This document shows, in pieces, positions 17,445-24,971 of a stretch of 47,798 nucleotides of DNA. The position numbers were made by a program, and so were the translations under genes. Numbering within the stretch: the stretch's first letter is position 1; every line of letters starts with the position of its first letter. Below the pieces are notes generated by a model. That model was not told the DNA's origin. It did no database searches and saw nothing but the letters and a program-made list of their open reading frames with translations. The stretch lies in NCBI GenBank assembly GCA_937918935.1, contig CAKZSI010000051.1:1-47798 (forward strand). The letters run 5' to 3'. The stretch is from an uncultured Chloroflexales bacterium (GTDB taxonomy: Bacteria > Chloroflexota > Chloroflexia > Chloroflexales > Chloroflexaceae).

Positions 17445-18035
17445 ATGGCGCCCCTGTCCTCAGCACACCTGGCGGAGATCGTTGCCCTGGCCACTCGGTA
17501 CGGCGCGCCGGCCCGCGTCGAAGCCCATCTGAACGACGCCGTGTTCGACCCCCTGACCCGCACCGACCGCATTGGCGAGGTCTGCATGGTCATCCGGCGA
17601 CCGCATGGTCACCTCCTGACCATGCGCAAGGAGATCTACCCGCCCGGCGTGTTCCGCCTGCCCACCGGCGGCATCGCCCCCGACGAGTCGATCGAGGCGG
17701 GCCTGCTGCGCGAGGTTGCCGAAGAAACCAGCCTGGACGTGCGCATTCACCGCTTCCTCGCCACGATCGCCTATTACGTCCGCGAGGCGCCCGGGGAGGC
17801 AGCCTTCTACACCTTTGCCTTTCTGCTCGACGAGCAGGGCGGCGCCCTGGCTGTGCAGGACCCGCATGAACGGGTCGAGGCCTTCCGCGAGATCGCGCCT
17901 GGCGAATTGCCGGCGATCGCGGTCCATCTGGAACAACTTGAGGCGCGCGGTGATCGGGCCATCGGCGGCAGTTGGCGCGCCTGGGGGGCCTTCCGCGCCG
18001 TGGTGCACCGCGTGGTGGCCGAGGCGCTGATTTAG
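17445..18035 (+). CDS. Nudix hydrolase
   Basis: This 196-residue protein contains a Nudix box, G-x5-E-x7-REVAEET, at about residues 72-92 (it reads GGIAPDE ... REVAEETSL). The usual glycine near the end is a serine. The glutamates of REVAEE bind the metal that cleaves nucleoside-diphosphate-linked substrates. The ATG at 17445 has GAAAGG 8 nt upstream. An ATG at 17397 in frame is possible but has no such site. The C-terminal 60 residues are helical and family-specific. Substrate unknown. Confidence 0.82.
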   Translation: MAPLSSAHLAEIVALATRYGAPARVEAHLNDAVFDPLTRTDRIGEVCMVIRRPHGHLLTMRKEIYPPGVFRLPTGGIAPDESIEAGLLREVAEETSLDVRIHRFLATIAYYVREAPGEAAFYTFAFLLDEQGGALAVQDPHERVEAFREIAPGELPAIAVHLEQLEARGDRAIGGSWRAWGAFRAVVHRVVAEALI

Positions 18036-18111
18036 AAAGTCCTCCCCCTCCCTCTCACCTGCAGTGGAGAAGGAGGGTGAGAACGGCAGCCCTATCACTG
18101 TTCGGAGGAGC

Positions 18112-18143
18112 GTGGAGAACCCGGCGTTCCCCATACCCCTGCC
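18112..18143. repeat. Copy of the dispersed palindrome
   Basis: GTGGAGAACCCGGCGTTCCC followed by CATACCCCTGCCC matches the extended form seen at 15740. It lies between the Nudix gene and the tRNA promoter. Confidence 0.6.
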
Positions 18144-18172
18144 CGGGCCGCGACACAGCCGCAAAACTTCCC

Positions 18173-18201
18173 TTGACACGGCGCGACAAGTTTGCTATTC
18201 T
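18173..18201 (+). promoter_or_regulatory. Sigma70-type promoter of the initiator tRNA
   Basis: TTGACA at 18173-18178 and TATTCT at 18196-18201 with a 17-bp spacer. The tRNA begins 9 nt after the -10 box, so the transcript needs little 5' trimming. Confidence 0.8.
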
Positions 18202-18209
18202 ATGGGTGA

Positions 18210-18284
<75 letters not shown>

Positions 18285-18291
18285 ACGGAGA

Positions 18292-18319
18292 GAGGCGCCA
18301 GGTTAAACCCTGGCGCCTC
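18292..18319 (+). terminator. Hairpin after the initiator tRNA
   Basis: GAGGCGCCAGG at 18292-18302 pairs with CCTGGCGCCTC at 18309-18319 around a short GTTAAAC-type loop. The downstream sequence AGCCATTTCCT is only weakly U-rich. Confidence 0.65.
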
Positions 18320-18350
18320 AGCCATTTCCTCGACGCTTCTTCCGGGCTGT

Positions 18351-18376
18351 AGGGGGGAAACCAGAGTTCCCCAGGT
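18351..18376. repeat. Copy of the dispersed palindrome
   Basis: AGGGGGGAAACC followed by AGAGTTCCCCAGGT. It sits directly at the 3' end of the thioesterase gene, in the short gap after the tRNA hairpin, and may act as its terminator. Confidence 0.55.
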
Positions 18377-18379
18377 ATG

Positions 18380-18916
18380 TTAGTGCGGCTCGTTATCCAG
18401 TTCGCTCAGCAACTCCTCGGGGTGCTGGCGGATCTCCAGGCTGCGTTGCTCGATTTCACGTCGCAGCTCACGGCGGAGCCTGGCGGCTGCCCAGCGCCGA
18501 CGCTGCTCCGGCGTCTCAATCGGCACCTGGCGCACCTTGCAGGGTCGCCCGTGTTCGTCCACCGCGACCATCGTAAAGTAGCACGTCAGCACGTGGCGCT
18601 GGGTGCGACTGGTGATGTTTTCGGCCACCACCCGAATGCCTACCTCCATCGAGGTGCTGCCCGTATAGTTGATCGAAGCCAGAAATGTTACCAGTTCACC
18701 GACGTGGATGCGTTCGTGGAACACCACCTGATCCACCGAAACGGTCACGACGTACGTCCCCGAAAACCGTGAGGCGCAGGCATAAGCCACCTGGTCGAGG
18801 AGACGCAAGATGTGCCCGCCATGCACATTTCCGGCGAAATTCGCCGTGTCCGGTGTCATCAGCACCGTCATGGTGAGCGTGCGATACTGTGATGGTTCCT
18901 CAATGTGCACCGTCAT
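18380..18916 (-). CDS. Acyl-CoA thioesterase, hotdog fold (YciA/BACH type)
   Basis: This 178-residue cytoplasmic protein has the single-hotdog acyl-CoA thioesterase pattern. NFAGNVHGGHILRLLDQVAY at about residues 26-45 includes the conserved Asn/His-Gly-Gly and catalytic Asp41. It is followed by VDQVVFHERIHVGELV and GSTSMEVGIRVVAE. It would hydrolyse acyl-CoA to free acid and CoA. The C-terminal 30 residues are highly charged and helical (RRRWAAARLRRELRREIEQR). The start at 18916 has GAGG 7 nt upstream. It is transcribed towards the tRNA, and the two are separated by a hairpin and a repeat. Confidence 0.87.
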   Translation of the reverse strand: MTVHIEEPSQYRTLTMTVLMTPDTANFAGNVHGGHILRLLDQVAYACASRFSGTYVVTVSVDQVVFHERIHVGELVTFLASINYTGSTSMEVGIRVVAENITSRTQRHVLTCYFTMVAVDEHGRPCKVRQVPIETPEQRRRWAAARLRRELRREIEQRSLEIRQHPEELLSELDNEPH

Positions 18917-19233
18917 AGTACACCTCTTGCATCGTCGCTGGCGCCGAACAGGCGGGCGCTCCGCGCCCCCGCCTCTCTGCCTTGATAGCTCTGGTCTTCA
19001 GTATACTCTGGTCAGATACTGATGGAACCGGCGGAAACCCGGACTTGCCGTCCCCATGCCCGTCGGGGCAACCGCCCCTGACACGTGTTGCGGGAAGGCG
19101 AGGAAACCTGGTTTGCCCACACCCCTGTCTGCCAGAGACCACGGTAGCGCCAGACTTCAGATCGCGCGCAGCACGCCGAAAACCGGCATGGTATACTACC
19201 CCGGTAATGGCGACCGGTCCGAAGGCACAACTA
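18917..19233. repeat. Intergenic stretch with two diverged palindrome copies and a promoter-like hexamer
   Basis: The divergent gap between the thioesterase and the TIR-WD40 gene holds two members of the palindrome family. One is at about 19030-19062 (GGCGGAAACCCGGACTTGCC then GTCCCC). The other is at 19095-19132 (GCGAGGAAACCTGGTTTGCC then CACACCCCTG). TATACT at 19192-19197 could be a -10 box for the rightward gene, since it lies 9 nt before the ATG at 19207. No gene is visible. Confidence 0.5.
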
Positions 19234-21531
19234 ATGACCGTGAGTCGCGATCTAGAAATCACATCGAGCACGCTGATCCTGTGCGCGCCAGATGATGCGC
19301 CGGCAATGCGTGCTGTAGCCCGGCGCCTGAACGCCGACAGCCTCGCCGTGACGCTGGTGGTGGATCTGCCGCCGGATCGGCGCGAATCGCCACGCACCCT
19401 GCGCGCCATGTTCGCTGCCGCCGAGGCCGTCGTGGTCTGCCTGTCGCACCGCGCCTGGCCCGAAGGCCGCCCGGTTCCCGCGCTGGCGAAGTTTCTGGAC
19501 GTGCTGCAGATCACTCCGGCCCCTCGCCGACTGCTCCTCGCGCTCAAGCTCTCCACGATCGATCTGCCCCCGGCGCTGCGCGAGGCCTATGTGCTGGAAC
19601 TGTTTGGCCCTGGTGACTACGAGCGCCTCTTGCATACGCTCCGCGAGCGGGTTCAACCAGAGTCGCCAACGACAACGCCGGCGGTGGCCCCCCAACCCTC
19701 CAGGAGTCCCGCGCTGACCCTGCGCGGGGCCTTTACCTTAGCCGCCCTTGATCGGCAAGGTCAGATCTTCCGCTTCGGCCGGGGAGTGGCCCGCACCGTG
19801 TTTATGCCCGATGAGGAGCACGCCCTGGTTGTTTCGGGGGGCGGGCCGGCGCTGCTGAGCCTGGAGCAGGGCGCCCCCCTGTGGGCGATTGACTGCCCGA
19901 CCCACTGCGCCGCGCCCGGCCCTGGCGGGCACTTGCTGGCACTCGGCGCGGGCTCGCAGATTTTGTTGTGGGACCTCGCCCGCGGAGAACTCCGCGGCAT
20001 CTGCAACGGCCACACCGACCGTGTCACCAGTATCGCCTTCGCTCCCGACGGCCAGACCCTGGCCTCAAGCAGCCTCGACCGCACCACGCGGCTCTGGCGC
20101 TACGCCGGGCACGGTCCTCCAGCGACACTGGCATTGCTCCGCGATGGCGACGATCCGCTCCTGAGCGTCGCCTTCAGCCCCGACGGAACACTGATCGCCA
20201 CCGCTGGCGCTGACCGCCTGGTTCGCATCTGGCGCGTGCTTGATCACGCGCGAGTGCAGACGCTCGCGGGGCACGGTGGCGCGGTCGAGACCCTGGCCTT
20301 CAGCCCTGACGGAACGGTGCTCGCCACGGGTTCACGCGGTCGCCTAGCGCGTCTGTGGGACACCCGCACCTGGCAGGACCTGCATGTCCTGGAGGGCCAC
20401 GCAGGCGCGATTGAAACCCTGGCCTTCAGCCCCGATGGGGCGCTGCTGGTCACCGGCGCGACGGATCATCAGGTACGTCTGTGGAACGCGCGTACCGGCG
20501 CCTGCCTGCGCGCGCTTCAGGGACACGGCGGGCCGATCGTCGGCGTGGCCTTCGGCCCCGAGGGCACGACCCTGGCCAGCATTGCCGGGGATGGGCGCCT
20601 GATGACCTGGCGCGTCGCCGATGGCGTCCAGCTCGTCAACCTGCGCGCGCTCGGCGGGCGCGCGACAGCTCTGGCCGTCAGCGCCGCGGGGGAACGACTG
20701 GCGATCGGCGCCAGCGACGGGTCGCTCTCGGTGTATCACCTGGCAGGGAACAGCGCTCCACGCACGCGTCCTGGCGATCATCAGGGGGCCATCACAGGGA
20801 TGGTCTTCAGCGGGCCACAGCACCTGATCACCGTTGCCGGCAATCAGCGGCTTCGCAGTTGCCAACTTGACACGGGCGAAAGCCGCGAACTGCTCCAGAC
20901 CCACCCTGGCGGCGCGCTGTCAACGTTCGCGCCCAACGGGCAGATTCTGGCTCTCAGCGACGGCGAGGCCACCGTACAACTCTGGCGCCTGGACCCGCCC
21001 CCGGTATCGCCTGGCGGCCACTTCTGGCGCGTGCTGCGCGGCCTGCGGGGCCGACCGCGCCGGATCGCCCTTGGCGACCGGGTCATCGCCGTTGCTGATG
21101 AAAATTATGTCTACCTCTGGCCCCTCGCCGACGCGGAACGCGAGAGTGATCCTGTGTGTCTCCCCGCTGGCGACGGGCACATCCACAGTCTGAGCCTGAG
21201 CGACGACGGAACGTTGCTGGGCCTGGGTGACGAAAGGGGTACAGTACACATCCGGCGGGTCAGTGATGGCATCCTGCTCTGGACCCTGACCGGCGCAATC
21301 GGCCCGCTGATGAGCCTGGCATTTGGTCCCGACGGGGGGCGCCTGGCTGCCGGTGATGGACATGGCGCCATCCACATCTGGCGGCTCGCCCCCGACACGC
21401 GACGGCGTACCGATGCGCCGGTTGTCATCGCCGGGCACGCCGGGGCCGTTACCCACCTGGTCTACGCCAGGGGCGGTCGGACCCTGGTGAGCGCCTCCTC
21501 CGATGGTACGACGCGCGTGTGGCGAGTGTGA
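19234..21531 (+). CDS. TIR-like domain fused to a double WD40 propeller
   Basis: This is a 765-residue protein. Residues 1 to about 140 follow the TIR_2 pattern. There is a first strand, STLILCAPDD. Next comes AAAEAVVVCLSHRAW where TIR proteins have the hydrophobic strand before their serine loop. The end is LALKLSTIDLPPALRE and LELFGPGDYERLLHTLRERV, very like the strand and last helix of bacterial TIR domains. The glutamate needed for NAD cleavage does not appear at the expected place. From about residue 160, roughly 13-14 WD40 blades follow (ETLAFSPDGTVLATG and similar), enough for two seven-bladed rings. The start at 19234 has GAAGG 8 nt upstream. An ATG at 19207 in frame would make a leaderless version. 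It is probably an intracellular scaffold. Confidence 0.75.
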   Translation: MTVSRDLEITSSTLILCAPDDAPAMRAVARRLNADSLAVTLVVDLPPDRRESPRTLRAMFAAAEAVVVCLSHRAWPEGRPVPALAKFLDVLQITPAPRRLLLALKLSTIDLPPALREAYVLELFGPGDYERLLHTLRERVQPESPTTTPAVAPQPSRSPALTLRGAFTLAALDRQGQIFRFGRGVARTVFMPDEEHALVVSGGGPALLSLEQGAPLWAIDCPTHCAAPGPGGHLLALGAGSQILLWDLARGELRGICNGHTDRVTSIAFAPDGQTLASSSLDRTTRLWRYAGHGPPATLALLRDGDDPLLSVAFSPDGTLIATAGADRLVRIWRVLDHARVQTLAGHGGAVETLAFSPDGTVLATGSRGRLARLWDTRTWQDLHVLEGHAGAIETLAFSPDGALLVTGATDHQVRLWNARTGACLRALQGHGGPIVGVAFGPEGTTLASIAGDGRLMTWRVADGVQLVNLRALGGRATALAVSAAGERLAIGASDGSLSVYHLAGNSAPRTRPGDHQGAITGMVFSGPQHLITVAGNQRLRSCQLDTGESRELLQTHPGGALSTFAPNGQILALSDGEATVQLWRLDPPPVSPGGHFWRVLRGLRGRPRRIALGDRVIAVADENYVYLWPLADAERESDPVCLPAGDGHIHSLSLSDDGTLLGLGDERGTVHIRRVSDGILLWTLTGAIGPLMSLAFGPDGGRLAAGDGHGAIHIWRLAPDTRRRTDAPVVIAGHAGAVTHLVYARGGRTLVSASSDGTTRVWRV

Positions 21532-21641
21532 CCGTTTGGGAGCGATGGTAACACTCTAGCGCACTTTGCGGCTATACTTAATCGTGACGGATCCCAGACA
21601 GCAGTGGCAAGGCCCCTCGGCCTCGCCAAGACAGACAAGCC

Positions 21642-23585
21642 ATGCTTGAGCCTGGCACGATACTTCAAAATCGCTACGAGATCATCGCGCCTATCGGCAA
21701 AGGCGGTATGGGCTCCGTGTACCGGGCGCGCGATCTGCGGCTACGTACCGATGTAGCCCTTAAAGAGACCCTGTTTTCCGATCCGGCCTATCGCCGCGCC
21801 TTTCAGCAAGAGGCGCAGATCCTGGCGCGCCTGCGCCATCAGGCCCTGCCACGAGTGCTCGACCACTTCAGCGAGGGTATGGGCCAGTTCCTGGTGATGG
21901 AGTATATTCCCGGTGAGGACCTGGGCAACCAGCTCGCCCGGCTTGGCGCACGCTTCGCCACCCCCCAGGCGATGCCCACCATTCTGCGCTGGGCCGACCA
22001 GCTCCTCGACGCCCTGCATTACCTGCACACGCGGCCAGTTCCCGTCTACCATCGCGATATCAAGCCCAAGAACCTGAAACTCACCGCGACCTATGAGATT
22101 ATTCTGCTCGACTTCGGGCTGGCGCGTGGCGGCGTGACGGTTTCGCTCAACCCGAATGATACAACCGCCTCGCAGGACCAGGCGCGCAAGATCTACGGCT
22201 TTACTCCCCCCTACGCGCCCCTCGAACAGATGCGCGATGGCGAGCCTGACGCCCGTAGCGACCTGTACGCCCTGGCGGCGACCATCTACCACCTGTTAAC
22301 AGCCACCATGCCAGTTGACGCGATGTCGCGTATGGCAAAACTGGCCAATGGACAACCCGACCCGCTCCGCCCGATCCGCGATCTGGCGCCCCACGTTCCT
22401 GCAGGTATCGCGGAACTGCTGCAACAGGCCCTGCATGTGACCATTGACGAGCGCCCGAAGACCGCCAGAGAGATGCGCGAAGCCTTGCAACGCTTGCGTG
22501 GCGGCCTTTCGCCAACGACCCGCGCTGGTTCGACCGGCCAGCCGGCCAGCCGGCCAACCCCACAGGCCGGCGTTGTCTCCAATGAAACGCCAGCTTCCGA
22601 GCCGCGACCGCCGGTTGAAGGCTTGAGCACCAGTGCGACGAGTTACCCCGGCGCGATCACTCCCAATGTCCCCGGGCCATCCGCAGAGTTGACGGCGAAG
22701 CCCATCGGCACCCTGCTACGCATGCTCACCACTGGCAGCCCCATCCGCTCGCTTGATTTTAGCCCCTCCGGTGCGCTGCTGGCCGCTGGCTACGATGATC
22801 ATACGGCCGGTCTCTGGCGCATCGCCGACTTCACCCATCTGGCAACCCTGAAAGGGCACACCAGCGGCATTCGTTGTCTACGCTTCGCCCCGACGGGCGG
22901 CACCCTTGCCACGGCCAGCGACGATGAGACGGTGCGGCTCTGGCAGGTGGCCGACAGCGCCTTCCTGCGCCTGCTGCGCGTGCCGGGTTGCCCGATCGAG
23001 AGCGTCGCCTTCAGCCCCGATGGGCGCTATCTCGCTATTGGAGGCTGGGGCAGCGCGATCACCCTCTGCGAGGTGGAGAAGGATCGCATCGGCATCATTA
23101 ACAGCCTCGCATCTCCTTTCATCCACAGCCTGGCCTTTAGCCCCGACAACAGCCTGATCGCCGCCGGGGCCTACGATGGCTCGGTCTACCTCTGGCAACC
23201 CGAGGATGACCGGCTGGTGGGCATTCTCAGCGGATCAACCACCTTTATCAATAGCGTTGCCTTCAGCCCCGATGGAAACTGGCTCGTCGCCAGCAGCGGC
23301 AACCAGGCGCGCGTGTGGCGCCTGCGCGACCAGAAACCGATCGAGAGCCTGGGAGGACACCAGGGACCGGTTCACGCGATTGCCTTCAGCCCGGATGGGC
23401 GCTTCCTTGCCACCGCCAGCGAAGACCGGCTGATTCGCCTGTGGCGCACCACTGACTGGACCGCACTGCCCACCACGCTGGAACATCGCGCGGGTGTCGC
23501 CAGTCTCGCCTACAGTCCCAACGGGTCAATCATCGCCAGCGGCGCCCGCGATGGGCGCATCTACCTCTGGAAGATTTCGGGATAG
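21642..23585 (+). CDS. Hanks-type Ser/Thr protein kinase with C-terminal seven-bladed WD40 propeller
   Basis: This is a 647-residue protein. Residues 12 to about 285 are a complete kinase domain. Its glycine loop is GKGGMGSVY (19-27), with Lys41 in VALKE and a probable partner Glu57. The catalytic loop is HRDIKPKN (137-144) and the metal-binding DFG is at 157-159. All key residues are present, so it should be active. A proline/serine/threonine-rich linker to about residue 350 follows, with no transmembrane helix. Then come exactly seven WD40 blades (IRSLDF, IRCLRF, IESVAF, IHSLAF, INSVAF, VHAIAF, VASLAY). It lies 110 bp behind the TIR-WD40 gene in the same direction. TATACT at 21573 may be its own -10 box. 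Confidence 0.9.
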   Translation: MLEPGTILQNRYEIIAPIGKGGMGSVYRARDLRLRTDVALKETLFSDPAYRRAFQQEAQILARLRHQALPRVLDHFSEGMGQFLVMEYIPGEDLGNQLARLGARFATPQAMPTILRWADQLLDALHYLHTRPVPVYHRDIKPKNLKLTATYEIILLDFGLARGGVTVSLNPNDTTASQDQARKIYGFTPPYAPLEQMRDGEPDARSDLYALAATIYHLLTATMPVDAMSRMAKLANGQPDPLRPIRDLAPHVPAGIAELLQQALHVTIDERPKTAREMREALQRLRGGLSPTTRAGSTGQPASRPTPQAGVVSNETPASEPRPPVEGLSTSATSYPGAITPNVPGPSAELTAKPIGTLLRMLTTGSPIRSLDFSPSGALLAAGYDDHTAGLWRIADFTHLATLKGHTSGIRCLRFAPTGGTLATASDDETVRLWQVADSAFLRLLRVPGCPIESVAFSPDGRYLAIGGWGSAITLCEVEKDRIGIINSLASPFIHSLAFSPDNSLIAAGAYDGSVYLWQPEDDRLVGILSGSTTFINSVAFSPDGNWLVASSGNQARVWRLRDQKPIESLGGHQGPVHAIAFSPDGRFLATASEDRLIRLWRTTDWTALPTTLEHRAGVASLAYSPNGSIIASGARDGRIYLWKISG

Positions 23586-23588
23586 CGT

Positions 23589-24809
23589 TCATCTGAACGC
23601 GCCCGGGAGGGCTTCGCCCTCCCGTTGTCGGGCGCGCACACGCTCCACGACCTGGAGAATGCGCTCGGCGCGGCGGCCGTAGGTGTGCCCGGCGGCAATG
23701 GCGCGCCGCATCGCCGCGCCCGTGTCGTCTGGGGCAGCGTCCAGGGCGGCGCCGAGGGCCATCGTGAGGCCCTCGAGATCGCGGCGGGGAAAGGTGTAGC
23801 ACAGTGGAGGAGGCACGATTTCGTGCAGCGCGGGGATGGCCGGCACGACGAGGGGTTGGCCCAGGGCCAGGTACTCGAAGAGCTTCAGCGGTGAGGCCGT
23901 TACGTCGGTCACCGTGTCGGGAATGACCAGCACGTCGGCGGCGGCCAGATAGGTGACGATCTCGGCCTGGGGCCGGGGCGGAACGAGGTGCAGGGCCTTG
24001 GCGATGCCGAGGCGCATGGCCTCGCCGACCAGGGCCTCACGCTCGGCGGGTCGCCCCCCGACCAGCACGAGCAGCAAATCCGGACGGCGGGAGCGCAGGC
24101 GGGCAGTCGCGGCAAGCAGGCCGTCGAGCCAGCGATGGGCAAAGGTCATGCCAGCATAGGCGATGATTGGCGCTTCGGGGGGCAACCCCAACGCGCCACG
24201 GGCCTCCAGGCGCGGTCGGGGCGCGAACAGACGCTCATCGTAGGCATCGGGGATCACGAAGACATCGGCGGGATCGCGCCAGCCGATGGCGGAGAGCAGG
24301 CGCCGGAAGTCGGCGGTGAGCGACACCACCGCCGAGGAGCGCGTCAGCGCCACGCGGTCTATCAGGTGCAGCAGGCCCTCGGCCCACGGCTCGCGGGCGC
24401 GCGAGGGGTTCCGGGTTTCGAGATCGTGGGCCTCGTAGATCACCGGGAGGCCCAGGCGCGGCCCCAGCACACCCGCCCACCAGGCCGCGGCGATCACCTG
24501 GCGCACGTACACGGCCTCGACCACCCGCCGCCGGGGCGCGAGCCACGCCGCGGTCATCAGGGCGAAGGCGCTGTGCTCCAGGTAGTAAAGCAGCGTGCTC
24601 TTGTAGAATCTCGAGAGTTTGCCGATGGCCGGCCGCGGCAGGTGGGTGGCGCCAACCTCGCCGAAGCGGCTCGGCTCGCGGCCCCAGCGGGGGATCAGCG
24701 CCAGCGTACCGGGGCGCCGGGCGCGTAGCTCGCGGAGGGTGGTGTAGGTCTGGATGGCATTGGCCGACTGGAGGGTCAGGCTGGTAGGGTAGGCGATGTA
24801 GATGAGCAT
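23589..24809 (-). CDS. Glycosyltransferase family 4-type (GT-B fold)
   Basis: This is a 406-residue protein with two Rossmann-like halves. The N-terminal half begins MLIYIAYPTSLTLQSANAIQ, with a YEAHDLE segment near residue 125. The C-terminal half has the donor-binding motif of glycosyltransferases group 1 (VIPDTVTDVTASPLKLFEYLALGQPLVVP). SPLKLFEY-x-A-x-G-x-P is the diagnostic stretch. It would transfer a sugar to a lipid, polysaccharide or protein; donor and acceptor are unknown. The ATG lacks a spaced Shine-Dalgarno sequence. TAAAAT lies 9 nt before it (24824-24819), another leaderless candidate. It follows bchD in the same direction after 162 bp, so read-through from the photosynthesis cluster is possible. 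Confidence 0.85.
   Translation of the reverse strand: MLIYIAYPTSLTLQSANAIQTYTTLRELRARRPGTLALIPRWGREPSRFGEVGATHLPRPAIGKLSRFYKSTLLYYLEHSAFALMTAAWLAPRRRVVEAVYVRQVIAAAWWAGVLGPRLGLPVIYEAHDLETRNPSRAREPWAEGLLHLIDRVALTRSSAVVSLTADFRRLLSAIGWRDPADVFVIPDAYDERLFAPRPRLEARGALGLPPEAPIIAYAGMTFAHRWLDGLLAATARLRSRRPDLLLVLVGGRPAEREALVGEAMRLGIAKALHLVPPRPQAEIVTYLAAADVLVIPDTVTDVTASPLKLFEYLALGQPLVVPAIPALHEIVPPPLCYTFPRRDLEGLTMALGAALDAAPDDTGAAMRRAIAAGHTYGRRAERILQVVERVRARQREGEALPGAFR
23604..23624. terminator. Perfect hairpin between convergent genes
   Basis: CGGGAGGGC and GCCCTCCCG (9 bp) close a TTC loop. GCGCGCCCG and CGGGCGCGC further out can add an outer stem. It lies just inside the 3' end of the glycosyltransferase gene and 19 bp past the stop of the kinase gene, so it can end both transcripts. 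Confidence 0.65.
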
Positions 24810-24971
24810 CCCTTGATGATTTTAGATTCTGGATTTTGGAGCGTTGCTCGAAAAGATTGGACCCGTAACGATAGCGGCGGGAGCGCCACGAGCCACGCGG
24901 CTCAGGGTCCTCGGCCACGTGCAGATGCGCCGTGCCCAATCCGCAACCAGAATCGGCAATCTAACATCGCA
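24810..24971. repeat. AT-rich intergenic motif resembling AATCCAAAATC repeats
   Basis: TTTTAGATTCTGGATTTTGG at about 24820-24839 and AATCCGCAACCAGAATCGGC near 24940 flank the gap on opposite strands. Similar ATTTTGGATT stretches lie at about 43007 and 44412. The motif stands out as AT-rich in a GC-rich genome. There is no gene here. Confidence 0.45.
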
